Source of the DNA: JAFCUW01 sp049898325
GTDB taxonomy: Bacteria; Pseudomonadota; Gammaproteobacteria; Burkholderiales; Burkholderiaceae_D
Length of the DNA: 64,000 nt
NCBI RefSeq assembly: GCF_049898325.1
Contig: NZ_JAFCXL010000024.1
Span: 1-64,000, forward strand
Reading direction: 5' to 3'
Shown here: positions 47,784 to 56,884 of the stretch, piece after piece
Position numbering within the stretch: position 1 is the stretch's first letter
Layout of the letters: each line of letters opens with the position of its first letter
Position numbers and translations under genes: made by a program
The notes under the pieces: generated by a model
Told to the model about the DNA's origin: nothing
What the model saw: the letters and a program-made list of their open reading frames with translations, nothing else
The model's database searches: none

Positions 47784-48578
47784 ATGCGCCAGTACCTCGA
47801 TTTCATGCGCCACGTGCGCGACACCGGCGCCGTCAAGACCGACCGCACCGGCACCGGCACGCTGTCCGTGTTCGGCTACCAGATGCGCTTTGATTTGCAG
47901 GACGGCTTCCCGCTGGTGACCACCAAGAAGCTGCACCTGAAGTCGATCATCCATGAGCTGATCTGGTTCCTGCAAGGCTCGACCAACATCGCCTACCTGA
48001 AGGAAAACGGGGTGTCGATCTGGGACGACTGGGCCGACGCCGACGGCAATCTCGGCCCCATCTACGGCTACCAGTGGCGCAACTGGCCCACGCCCGACGG
48101 CGGCCACATCGACCAGATCGCCCAGGTGCTCGAGCAGATCAAGACCAGCCCGGACTCGCGCCGCATGATCGTCTCGGCCTGGAACGTGGCCGACATCGGC
48201 AACATGAAGCTGCCGCCTTGCCACGCCCTGTTCCAGTTCTACGTCGCCGACGGCAAGCTGTCCTGCCAGTTGTACCAGCGCAGCGCCGATATTTTTCTCG
48301 GTGTGCCCTTCAATATCGCCTCCTACGCCCTGCTCACCCACATGGTGGCGCAGCAGGCGGGCCTGGCGGTGGGCGAGTTTATCTGGACCGGCGGCGACTG
48401 CCACCTGTACGCCAACCACCTCGAGCAAGTCGAGCTGCAATTGTCGCGCGAACCCCAGCCGCTGCCGCAACTGCTGATCCGGCGCCAGCCGCCATCGCTG
48501 TTCGACTACCGTTTCGACGACTTCGAGATCGCCGGCTACGCGCCGCATGCCCATATCAAGGCGCCGGTGGCGGTGTAA
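47784..48578 (+). CDS. thyA: Thymidylate synthase
   Basis: A 264-residue enzyme, exactly the E. coli length, converting dUMP to dTMP with methylenetetrahydrofolate. The catalytic Cys is in MKLPPCHALFQF (residue about 146); TDRTGTGTLSVFGYQMRFDL, QRSADIFLGVPFNIASYALL and GGDCHLYANH are conserved. It produces dihydrofolate that folA (62 kb) recycles. It starts 51 nt after the aldolase gene. Confidence 0.97.
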   Translation: MRQYLDFMRHVRDTGAVKTDRTGTGTLSVFGYQMRFDLQDGFPLVTTKKLHLKSIIHELIWFLQGSTNIAYLKENGVSIWDDWADADGNLGPIYGYQWRNWPTPDGGHIDQIAQVLEQIKTSPDSRRMIVSAWNVADIGNMKLPPCHALFQFYVADGKLSCQLYQRSADIFLGVPFNIASYALLTHMVAQQAGLAVGEFIWTGGDCHLYANHLEQVELQLSREPQPLPQLLIRRQPPSLFDYRFDDFEIAGYAPHAHIKAPVAV

Positions 48579-48587
48579 AGACAGGCC

Positions 48588-48608
48588 GAGTGCCCGCAAA
48601 GGGCGCTC
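48588..48608. terminator. Stem-loop after thyA
   Basis: gagtgccc/gggcgctc with a gcaaa loop, 8-bp stem with one G-U. A T-run is lacking, so it may be a weak terminator or an mRNA-stabilising hairpin. Confidence 0.4.
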
Positions 48609-48817
48609 AAAAGACCGTTCCATGGTCCGCCAGCGATTGCCCCCGGCGTGCCAACCAGGCAGGCGCGCACCTTCTGCCCCACAAAACCAGCGACGCGGCT
48701 GAAAGCGCGAAAACACACTGAACGCATCGATCAGCCCTATATGCTGGTCGGTGCCCTGCTGCGCCCGGAGACCTCCCCCCGGCGGCGCGCTACCCCAATT
48801 TCAGAAAGAGGCCCCGC

Positions 48818-50200
48818 ATGTCCTATCAAAGCATCAACCCGAATGATGGCAAAACGCTCAAGTCGTTCGAGCATTTCAGCCCGGCGCAGCTGGAAACATC
48901 GCTGGCGACGGCAGCAAGGTGCTTCCAGACCTGGAAGCACACCAGCTACCAGCAACGCGCCGCCATCATGACCCGGGCAGCAGCGCTGCTGCGCGCGCAG
49001 GTCGACGACTTTGCCAGGCTTGCCACGCTCGAGATGGGCAAGCGACTCGGCGAAGCACGCGCAGAAGTCATTTTCAGCGCCGATATCCTGCAATACTATG
49101 CGGACCATGCCGAAGATTTTCTGAAACCGGTCACACTCCACCCGAAGATTGGTGAAGCGCACATGGAAAGCAGCCCCCTCGGCGTGCTGTTCTGTGTCGA
49201 ACCGTGGAATTTCCCTTATTACCAGCTGGCGCGTGTGGCCGGGCCACAGTTAATGGCCGGTAATGTGGTGGTCGTCAAACACGCGGCCTGCGTACCGCAA
49301 TGCGCGATCGCCTTTGAAAAACTGTGGATCGAGGCTGGCGCGCCCGCCGGCGCCTACACCAATCTGCTGATCACGCATGAGCAATCGGGCACCATCATCG
49401 ACGATCCCCGCATCAAGGGCGTGGCCTTGACGGGCAGCGTCGCCGCCGGGCGGACCGTGGCCGCCAGGGCGGGCCAGAATCTCAAGAAGACCTCGATGGA
49501 ACTCGGCGGCAGCGATGCCTTCATCGTGCTCGAGGACGCCGACATGGACCTGACCATTCCGTGGGCGGTGTGGGGGCGAATGTACAACGGTGGCCAGACC
49601 TGTTGCGCGGCCAAGCGCTTCATCGTGCTCGATGCCGTCGCCGATGTCTTCCTTGAAAAGTTTTCGGCTGCCTTGTCGCGCTTGATACCGGGCGATCCGA
49701 TGGACGAATCGACCACGCACGGTCCCTTGTCGAGCGAGGAGGCCTTGCTGCAATTGATCAAGCAGGTCGACAGTGCGGTGGAACACGGCGCCACGCTCGT
49801 GATGGGTGGCAAGCGGCTCGACCGGCCCGGCGCATTCATGGGCATCACCATCCTGACCGACATCGCGCCCGACAACCCGGCGTTCCGCGACGAGTTTTTC
49901 GGTCCCGTTGTATCGTTCTACCGCGTCAAGGATGAAGCGGCCGCCATTGCGCTGGCAAACGATTCGGACTTCGGCCTGGGCGGCTCGGTATTTACCCGGG
50001 ACCTCGAACGGGGCAAGCGCCTTGCCAGTCAAATCGATACCGGCATGATGTTTATTAATAACATCGACTGGTCCGACGCGGCCTTGCCGTTCGGCGGCAT
50101 CAAGTATTCGGGGTATGGGCGCGAACTGGGCAATATGGGTATCCAGGAGTTCGTCAACAAGAAGATGGTGCGCATCGCGCAGCAAAACGCGCCGGTCTGA
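48818..50200 (+). CDS. NAD(P)-dependent succinate-semialdehyde dehydrogenase-like
   Basis: A 460-residue aldehyde dehydrogenase. MELGGSDAFIVLEDADMD holds the general base Glu (about 229), GGQTCCAAKRFIV the catalytic Cys (about 261-262), and VALTGSVAAGR the Rossmann segment. The length and the GVLFCVEPWNFPYYQ and FVNKKMV regions suit the YneI/GabD-2 subfamily that acts on succinate semialdehyde; other aldehydes are possible. It has an agagg ribosome site and lies in a 240-nt gap after thyA, so it is probably its own unit. Confidence 0.9.
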   Translation: MSYQSINPNDGKTLKSFEHFSPAQLETSLATAARCFQTWKHTSYQQRAAIMTRAAALLRAQVDDFARLATLEMGKRLGEARAEVIFSADILQYYADHAEDFLKPVTLHPKIGEAHMESSPLGVLFCVEPWNFPYYQLARVAGPQLMAGNVVVVKHAACVPQCAIAFEKLWIEAGAPAGAYTNLLITHEQSGTIIDDPRIKGVALTGSVAAGRTVAARAGQNLKKTSMELGGSDAFIVLEDADMDLTIPWAVWGRMYNGGQTCCAAKRFIVLDAVADVFLEKFSAALSRLIPGDPMDESTTHGPLSSEEALLQLIKQVDSAVEHGATLVMGGKRLDRPGAFMGITILTDIAPDNPAFRDEFFGPVVSFYRVKDEAAAIALANDSDFGLGGSVFTRDLERGKRLASQIDTGMMFINNIDWSDAALPFGGIKYSGYGRELGNMGIQEFVNKKMVRIAQQNAPV

Positions 50201-50363
50201 GCGAACCCGTCAGGCTTGCGCCCGGCACGGGCCAGGCCGTGCTGGTCCCGTAAATTACACCATTACCGGTTCGTCCACGCGTGCGCTGGCGCCGTCGACG
50301 GAGCCTGGCCCGCGGGGCCCGGCCCGCGGGGCCCGGCCCAATCCAGGCCAGGCCTGAGCTGCC
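50201..50363. other. GC-rich spacer with direct repeats
   Basis: Between the convergent dehydrogenase and oleate hydratase genes lies a direct duplication cccgcggggcccgg repeated in tandem around 50308-50337, flanked by ccaggcc. It can form strong hairpins and may act as a bidirectional transcription barrier. Confidence 0.5.
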
Positions 50364-52145
50364 TTAGCGTTGCGCGTCCTCGTCCCCGATCAGCTTGAAC
50401 TGCTTGAGCAAGTCGCTGATCTCGGTGCCTTCGAGTTTGCGCAGCAGCAGTTTGCGCAGGAAGTCCGGACCGGGGATGTCGAGGGCGCGGCCGTCGCGCA
50501 GGGGCGTGATGGCCGCCAGCAGCGCGCGGATATCGTAGGTGGAATTGAACACCTCCGGCACGGCGCGCTCGACATCGAGCAAGGTGTAGACCGCTTCCAT
50601 CGCCGTGCGCACCGAATACTCGGTGGTGAAGATGCAGTCGCGCTCCTTCGTCTCGGCGAACTGGCCGATGAAGGCGAAATTGACGGCATCCTGCGGCACG
50701 ATGTCAGGCCGGTCGCCAGCCTGGCGCGGCATGAAGAACGCGGTGATGTAAGGCATCATCACGGGCACCGTGCGGGCGCCGGTGGCGGCCAGCTCGACGA
50801 TCTGGTCGACCGGCACGCCCAGGTGATACAGCCACTCCTGGGTGATTTCCTCGCCCGTGCAGTCCTGCATGGGCTTTTTGACGAAGTCGCCCGGCCTGTC
50901 GACGAACAGCGCGTACAGCCAGCCCACCACCTGGTCCTTCGGCTGCTGCTTGAAGTGGGGCTGGCGGCTGACCGTCCAGCTGAGCAGCCAGCTCGAGTCC
51001 TTGACCGTGACGATGCCGGCCGTGACGACCTTGCCGCTGAACGGGTCGCGCTTGGCGATCGCCTCGATGTAACGGGGAATGCGCGCATCGAGCGTGGTGA
51101 CGGTGGCCGACTCCCACTTGGTCTCGGGAATATGGCTGCCGAACACATCGGGACGGCCAAACGCCGGGTCCTGCGCGGCAATGCGGCGCCACAGGTCCCA
51201 GGCGGGCGCCGGCCCTTCCTTGAGCCTGGCGGCGGTGTGATGGTCGCCATCGTCGGAGTTTTCCGTCAGCGAGCCGATGGTGACGAACACCAGGTCATCC
51301 GCGCCCAGGTCGACCCCGCCGGCCACGCCCTGCTCAAGCCAGTCGATGCGGGTGGCCTGCTTGCGCCCTGCCCCGATGTCGAAACCCACATCGGTCACTT
51401 CGACGCCGTAGCGGAACACCACGCCCCGGTCCGTCAACCATTTCACCAGCGGCAGCACCATCGACTCGTACTGGTTGTAGCGGTTGAACTTGAGCGAAGA
51501 GAAGTCGGCCAGGCTGCCGATGTGGTGGATGAAGCGGTGCAAATACAGCTTCATCTCAAGCGCGGAATGCCATTCCTCGAAGGCGAACATGGTGCGCCAG
51601 TACAGCCAGAAATTGCTTTTGAGGAAATCCTCGCCGAACACCTCGTTGATGCGCTTGTTTTCCATTTCGTCGCGGCTGGCCATGAACACCGACAGCAGCT
51701 CCTTCTGGGCGCGGTCGTTGAGGGTCAGCAGGGCCTTGTCGGCAACGTCCTGGCCGCACAACTGGGTGACGCGCTGCAGGGAAAAATTCGGGTCGTCCTT
51801 GTCGAGCCGATAAAACTCGTCGAGCACGCTGGCGTCCGCCATCTCGAGTGAAGGAATCGAGCGGTACAAGTCCCACAGGCACTCGAAATGCTGTTCCATC
51901 TCGCGCCCGCCACGGATCACGAAGCCTTTTTCGGGCACCTCCAGGCCGTCGAGCGCGCCGCCGGGAATCGACTGCTGCTCGAGGATGGTGATGCGCTCGC
52001 CGGCCACGCCGCCATCGCGGATCAGGAAGGCGGCGCCAGCCAGGCCGGCAAGGCCCGAACCGACAAACCACGCCGTTTTGCGCTCGGCCCCCGCCGGTGG
52101 GCGGGGACGAACGAAGGCTTCATAGTTTCCACTGCTGTAGTGCAT
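50364..52145 (-). CDS. ohyA: Oleate hydratase
   Basis: A 593-residue FAD enzyme (myosin-cross-reactive antigen family) that adds water to the 9-double bond of oleate to give 10-hydroxystearate. GSGLAGLAGAAFLIRDGG is the dinucleotide-binding site, VIRGGREMEQHFECLWDLY holds the RGGREM catalytic loop (Glu82), and RYNQYESMVLPL the conserved Tyr. An aaaggaatgagat ribosome site precedes the ATG. In bacteria this activity detoxifies unsaturated fatty acids. It is convergent with the dehydrogenase gene. Confidence 0.95.
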   Translation of the reverse strand: MHYSSGNYEAFVRPRPPAGAERKTAWFVGSGLAGLAGAAFLIRDGGVAGERITILEQQSIPGGALDGLEVPEKGFVIRGGREMEQHFECLWDLYRSIPSLEMADASVLDEFYRLDKDDPNFSLQRVTQLCGQDVADKALLTLNDRAQKELLSVFMASRDEMENKRINEVFGEDFLKSNFWLYWRTMFAFEEWHSALEMKLYLHRFIHHIGSLADFSSLKFNRYNQYESMVLPLVKWLTDRGVVFRYGVEVTDVGFDIGAGRKQATRIDWLEQGVAGGVDLGADDLVFVTIGSLTENSDDGDHHTAARLKEGPAPAWDLWRRIAAQDPAFGRPDVFGSHIPETKWESATVTTLDARIPRYIEAIAKRDPFSGKVVTAGIVTVKDSSWLLSWTVSRQPHFKQQPKDQVVGWLYALFVDRPGDFVKKPMQDCTGEEITQEWLYHLGVPVDQIVELAATGARTVPVMMPYITAFFMPRQAGDRPDIVPQDAVNFAFIGQFAETKERDCIFTTEYSVRTAMEAVYTLLDVERAVPEVFNSTYDIRALLAAITPLRDGRALDIPGPDFLRKLLLRKLEGTEISDLLKQFKLIGDEDAQR

Positions 52146-52459
52146 ATCTCATTCCTTTGGTGTCAATGTCGAGCCAGCGGCGGATGCCGGACTCGCTTGC
52201 TCCCAGTGCGCGCTGTCATGGAGTGTGCGCGGCGAGAAAACACGGGTGGCAAGAGTCTACAGCAGTGAGCAGATTGCAGCGCTGACAATATTTCTAAGGA
52301 ACAGGGCCGGGCGGCGCAGGCCCTGCTGAGACCGTATCGACAACAGTTTCGGCCGTTTATACAGAAATTCATACCCCAAGGCAATTTTTCCGGCAAAATT
52401 ACTATTGGTTAAAGATTCAGATGCCAACTTACTTACCAATAGTGATTTTATTCAGTCCA
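52146..52459. promoter_or_regulatory. Divergent region ohyA / GAF-EAL with an operator-like palindrome
   Basis: Within this 314-base AT-richer spacer lies actattggt (52401-52409) and its perfect reverse complement accaatagt (52435-52443), ending 16 bases before the ATG at 52460. The arrangement suits a regulator site for the EAL gene. The ohyA promoter is probably in the left part. Confidence 0.5.
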
Positions 52460-54274
52460 ATGACCGTATCGACTCCTTTGCATTGCGCCAGCGACGCTGA
52501 CCGAGAAACACGCCGCCTGAACGCCCTGCGCGCACTGAACCTGCTCGACACCGCCCCGTCCGAGGCGTTCGACCGCATCACCCGACTGGCCGCGCGCCTG
52601 TTCGACCTGCCCATTGCCGCCGTCTCCCTCACCGACAGCGACCGCCAGTGGTTCAAGTCGCGCGTGGGCACCATGCGCACCGAGATTGCGCGGGTGCTCA
52701 CGCCATGCGATCTCGTCACCGCCGGCGAATCGGTGCTGGTGGTGGAAGACCTGCTGCGCCACCCTACCCTGTGTAACAGCGTGCTGGCGGCGGACGGCGT
52801 GCGCTTCTTTGCGGGGGCGCCGCTGTTCACCCGCGATGGCTATTGCCTGGGCGCGATGTGCGTGCTGGGCACCGCCCCCCGCAGCATGACGGCGCAGGAC
52901 CTGGCGACGCTGCAGGACCTGGCAGCGATGGTGATGGCCCAGATCGAATTGCAGCACGCGCTGGGCCGGCTCGATCCCATCAGCGGCCTGCCCAACCGCA
53001 CCGAATTCATCGAGGATTTCGACGACTTCTGCCGCGACCAGGGCGCTGGCGCCGACGCCGTCGCGCTGATGCTCAACCTGGCCAAGCCGGAAGAACTCGA
53101 TGACGCCGTGCGCGTCATGGGGGTGGCCTATGTCGAGGAGATGATGGAGGAGGCGATCATCGTCCTGCGCACCTTCCTGGGGCCCGGCCACAAGATTTAC
53201 CACGTGGGCGCGACCCGCTTCGTCTGCCTGCTGGACCGGGCAACCGACCACCGCGCCGCCGTCGCGCGCCTGCGCCAGATGCTGGCCGGACACGCCGACA
53301 AGGGCAGCGCGCGCTTCGTCACCACCGCCACCTTCGGCCTGGCGCCGTTTGTGACCGGTGTCAACGACGTCACCGGCGCCGTCGACGTGCTGCGCTGGTG
53401 CCACAGCGCCGCCCACGACGCGCTCGCCAAACCTGGCCTGGTTAGCGTCTACGACCAGCACCACGACGCCGTCTACCGGCGCCGCTTCACCCTGCTCAAC
53501 GCCTTCGGTGCCGCGCTCGAAGGCGAGGGCCAGTTGCACCTGGAATTCCAGCCCCGCATCGACTTGCATAGCGGAAAATGCACGGGCGCCGAAGCCCTGC
53601 TGCGCTGGACCCATCCGCAACTAGGCGTGATTTCGCCTGGCGAATTCATCCCCGTCGTCGAACGCACCGCGCTCATGCGCGCCACCACCGCCTTCGTGCT
53701 CGAACAGACCCTGGCCCAGCTGGCGCGCTGGCAGGCGGCCGGCATCACGCTGGGCGCGTCGGTCAACGTCTCGCCGGCCAACCTGGTCGAGGCGGACTTC
53801 GCCGCCAGCGTGATTGCCGCCCTCGCCCGGCACGGGGTGCCGGCGGCCCGCCTGGAGCTGGAAGTGACGGAGACGGCCGTGATGGAAAAACACCAGCAGG
53901 CCAGCGCCGCCCTGGCCAGCCTGGCGGCGGCCGGCATTGGCCTGGCCATCGACGACTTCGGCACCGGCTACAGCAGCCTGTCCTACCTGCAGATCCTGCC
54001 CGCCGACGTCGTCAAGATTGACCAGTCCTTCATCCGCGCTGTCGTCAGCGACGAGCGCACGCGCGACCTGGTCGCCACCATGATCCGCCTGTCGCACTCG
54101 CTGGGCTACCGGGTGGTGGCCGAGGGCGTCGAGACCGCTGCCGTGCTGGAGACGGTGCGCGCACTGGGCTGCGACGAGGTACAGGGCTACTACTTTGCCC
54201 GCCCCATGCGCCCGGACGCCCTGCTGGCCTGGCATGCGACCCATGCGGCCGCGGCCGGGCAGCCCCTCAGATAA
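52460..54274 (+). CDS. GAF-EAL protein with degenerate GGDEF
   Basis: A 604-residue protein. N-terminal GAF domain (about 25-165, SLTDSDRQWFKSRVGTMRTE); a GGDEF-like domain (about 175-335) whose signature is replaced by VGATRFVCLL, so inactive; an EAL domain (about 345-590) with GAEALLRW (Glu at about 376), DDFGTGYSSL and EGVETAA intact. A c-di-GMP phosphodiesterase is likely, with the GAF as sensor. I prefer ATG 52460 (MTVSTPLHC) over an upstream ATG at 52421, which would place the palindrome inside the gene. Confidence 0.91.
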   Translation: MTVSTPLHCASDADRETRRLNALRALNLLDTAPSEAFDRITRLAARLFDLPIAAVSLTDSDRQWFKSRVGTMRTEIARVLTPCDLVTAGESVLVVEDLLRHPTLCNSVLAADGVRFFAGAPLFTRDGYCLGAMCVLGTAPRSMTAQDLATLQDLAAMVMAQIELQHALGRLDPISGLPNRTEFIEDFDDFCRDQGAGADAVALMLNLAKPEELDDAVRVMGVAYVEEMMEEAIIVLRTFLGPGHKIYHVGATRFVCLLDRATDHRAAVARLRQMLAGHADKGSARFVTTATFGLAPFVTGVNDVTGAVDVLRWCHSAAHDALAKPGLVSVYDQHHDAVYRRRFTLLNAFGAALEGEGQLHLEFQPRIDLHSGKCTGAEALLRWTHPQLGVISPGEFIPVVERTALMRATTAFVLEQTLAQLARWQAAGITLGASVNVSPANLVEADFAASVIAALARHGVPAARLELEVTETAVMEKHQQASAALASLAAAGIGLAIDDFGTGYSSLSYLQILPADVVKIDQSFIRAVVSDERTRDLVATMIRLSHSLGYRVVAEGVETAAVLETVRALGCDEVQGYYFARPMRPDALLAWHATHAAAAGQPLR

Positions 54275-56102
54275 CGCTGTTCCACGGCGCCGACAGGCGC
54301 ATGGCGCAATTGATCAGCCCCACCATCGAATAGGTCTGGGGGAAGTTGCCCCACATTTCGCCCGTCACCGGGTGGGTGTCCTCCGACAGCAGGCCCAGGT
54401 GGTTGCGCGCGTCGAGCATGGCCTGGAACACGCCGCGCGCCTGGTCGATGCGGCCGATCCGCGCCAGCGCGTCGATGCGCCAGAAGGTGCAGATATTAAA
54501 GGCCGTTTCCGGCTTGCCGAAGTCGTCCGGCGCCTCGTAGCGCCGCATGTAAGGGCCGTCGCACAGCGATGCTTCGAGGGCGTCGACGGTGGCGATGAAG
54601 CGGGGGTCCATGGGGTCGATGAAATTGACCTCGGCCATGAGCAGCACGCTGGCGTCGAGGTCGCGGCCGCCGAAACTCTCGGCGAAGGCCTGGCGCTCGT
54701 CGCTCCACGCTTCGCGCAGCAGGCGCTCGCGGATCAGGCGGGCGCGCCCTTCCCACAGTTGCGCGCGTTCCGGCAGCGCCAGCTTGACGGCAATTTTCGC
54801 CAGGCGGTCGCACGCCGCCCAGCTCATCAGGACCGACGAGGTGTGGATGCGGGCGCGCGTGCGCAGCTCCCACATGCCCGCGTCCGGCTGGTCGTAGACG
54901 CGGAAAGCTTGTTCGCCCACCGCTTCGAGGGCATTGAACTCGGGCAGGCCCGCCTTGCGGAACAGGCGCTGGTCGAAAAACGCCTGGCTGGCGCCCAGCA
55001 CGATGTTGCCGTAGACGTCATGCTGGAAATGCTCCTGCGCCTGGTTGCCCACGCGCACCGGCTGGCAGCCCCGGTAACCCGTCAGATGGTCGAACTGCGA
55101 CTCCGGCAACTGCTCTTCCAGGCCGATGCCGTACAGGGGCTGGATATGGCCGCCCTTGGCGCGCGCCACCACGTTACTGAGCCAGCGCAGATAATCTTCC
55201 ATGGTGCCCACTTCGGACAAGCTGTTGAGCGCGCGCACCACGAAGAAGGCGTCGCGCAGCCAGCAGTAGCGGTAGTCCCAGTTGCGGCTGCTGCCGGGCG
55301 CTTCGGGAATGCTGGTGGTCATGGCGGCGATGATGGCGCCGGTGTCCTCGTACAGCGACAGCTTGAGGGTGATGGCGGCGCGGATGACCACGTCCTGCCA
55401 CTCCAGCGGCAGGGCCAGGCGGCGGCTCCAGGTGCGCCAGTAGGCGATGGTTTCCTTTTCGAACAGGTGGGCCGTGTCGGCAATGCCGTCGGCCAGCGTT
55501 TCGTCCGGCCCCAGCATGAAATTGACGGTGCGGTCGAGCAGGAAGAACGCTTCGTCGAGCACGTAGCTGAGCGAGGCGTCGGTATTGAGGCGCAGCGTCT
55601 GGTCCGGCCCCACGTAGCGGATATGGTGGCTGCCGCGGGTGACGGCGGGCTGCTGGCGGCCCCAGTCGAAACGGGGGCGCAGGCGCACCCTGATGCGCAC
55701 CGGGCTACCCAGCAGGCGCACGCGGCGGATCAGCATGAGCGGATGGAACATGCGGTCGCGGCTCTTGAAGCGGGGCGCGAAATCGGTGATTTCAATGCCG
55801 CGCCCGCGGCTGTCGAACAGGCTGGTGCGCAGCACCGCCGTGTTCGGCTCGTAGATTTGCTCGCTGCGGGCGAAATCGTCGATCTCGATGGACCACAGGC
55901 TGGCGTTCTCGCTGGCGTCGAGCAAGCCGTTGAACACCGGGTCGCCGTCGAAACGGGGCAGGCAGCACCAGACGATGCTGGCCTGGCGGTCGATCAGCGC
56001 GGAAAAACCGCAATTGCCCACCACCCCGCAATTGAGCGAAGCGGGGGCGCGGCCGGTATCGGCGGCGGGCGTGGCGGGCGTGGCGGTGGTCTGCTCGGTC
56101 AT
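54267..56102 (-). CDS. Glycoside hydrolase family 15 protein (trehalase/glucoamylase-like)
   Basis: A 611-residue cytoplasmic (alpha/alpha)6-barrel protein. Conserved blocks include RNWDYRYCWLRDAFFVVRAL, YGIGLEEQLPESQFDHLTGY and GEMWGNFPQTYSMVGLINCA, the last two carrying the likely acid and base glutamates. Bacterial GH15 enzymes hydrolyse alpha-glucosides; beside otsA and otsB a trehalase or glucan role is plausible. Its ATG overlaps the otsB stop (ATGA) and has an aaggagaatcg site, so it is the third gene of the operon. Confidence 0.92.
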   Translation of the reverse strand: MTEQTTATPATPAADTGRAPASLNCGVVGNCGFSALIDRQASIVWCCLPRFDGDPVFNGLLDASENASLWSIEIDDFARSEQIYEPNTAVLRTSLFDSRGRGIEITDFAPRFKSRDRMFHPLMLIRRVRLLGSPVRIRVRLRPRFDWGRQQPAVTRGSHHIRYVGPDQTLRLNTDASLSYVLDEAFFLLDRTVNFMLGPDETLADGIADTAHLFEKETIAYWRTWSRRLALPLEWQDVVIRAAITLKLSLYEDTGAIIAAMTTSIPEAPGSSRNWDYRYCWLRDAFFVVRALNSLSEVGTMEDYLRWLSNVVARAKGGHIQPLYGIGLEEQLPESQFDHLTGYRGCQPVRVGNQAQEHFQHDVYGNIVLGASQAFFDQRLFRKAGLPEFNALEAVGEQAFRVYDQPDAGMWELRTRARIHTSSVLMSWAACDRLAKIAVKLALPERAQLWEGRARLIRERLLREAWSDERQAFAESFGGRDLDASVLLMAEVNFIDPMDPRFIATVDALEASLCDGPYMRRYEAPDDFGKPETAFNICTFWRIDALARIGRIDQARGVFQAMLDARNHLGLLSEDTHPVTGEMWGNFPQTYSMVGLINCAMRLSAPWNSVI

Positions 56103-56884
56103 TCGATTCTCCTTAAAAGCGTGCTTGCTACCTGGTCGAGCGCCGCGAACAGGGCGCCCGGACTGTCGATGCGACACTGCGCGATGCTATGGCCCGGCCC
56201 CACCTTGATGCCGACGCCACCGGCCCGCTGCACCATGTCGAAGCCGGCCTCGTCCGTCAGATCATCGCCCACGAACAGGGCCAGGTGACCGGCGAACGGC
56301 GCCTCGTCGAGAAAGGCGCGGATCGCCGTGCCCTTGTCGACCCCGGCCGGCTTGATCTCCGCCACCATCTTTCCCTTGAGCAGGACCGTGCCGGGGCAGT
56401 GCCGCACCGCCTCCGCCATGCTGCTGTCGCACAGGGGCCCCAGCTGGGGCGCCTGGCGGTAATGCAGGGCCAGCGCGCCATATTTTTGTTCGACCCACAG
56501 GTCCGGGTGGATCACGGCCAGCGCTTGCGCGGCAGCGAGCACGCTGCGCATGTCGGGAATGGCGGCCTGGTGCAGGCGGCCGTCGGCGTCGCGCCGTTCG
56601 AGCCCATGCACGCCCGCTACCGGCAGGCGCAGGGGGAACAGCATGGCGTCGATCTGGGCGACGGGGCGGCCGGAAATGAGCGCAAGCTTACCGCCCAGCA
56701 GCACTTGCAGGCGTGCCAGCAGGTCCAGCAGCGGCGCCGCCACGCGCACCTGTTCGGGACGCTCGGCCAGCTCGACCAGGGTGCCGTCGAAGTCGAGGAA
56801 CAGGCCATGGTCGAGCCAGCCCAGGCGCCACAGCGGCGCGGCATCGATCACGCTGGGGCCCTGGCCCGGCACGGTGGCCGTCAC
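56099..56884 (-). CDS. otsB: Trehalose-6-phosphate phosphatase
   Basis: A 261-residue HAD-superfamily phosphatase that removes phosphate from trehalose-6-phosphate. Motif I is LFLDFDGTLVEL with the nucleophile Asp; LISGRPVAQID, GVHGLERRDADG and VGDDLTDEAGF (motif IV) are present. I set the start at GTG 56884, which overlaps the otsA stop (GTGA); the frame is open much farther upstream but that is a shadow of otsA. Confidence 0.93.
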   Translation of the reverse strand: MTATVPGQGPSVIDAAPLWRLGWLDHGLFLDFDGTLVELAERPEQVRVAAPLLDLLARLQVLLGGKLALISGRPVAQIDAMLFPLRLPVAGVHGLERRDADGRLHQAAIPDMRSVLAAAQALAVIHPDLWVEQKYGALALHYRQAPQLGPLCDSSMAEAVRHCPGTVLLKGKMVAEIKPAGVDKGTAIRAFLDEAPFAGHLALFVGDDLTDEAGFDMVQRAGGVGIKVGPGHSIAQCRIDSPGALFAALDQVASTLLRRIE

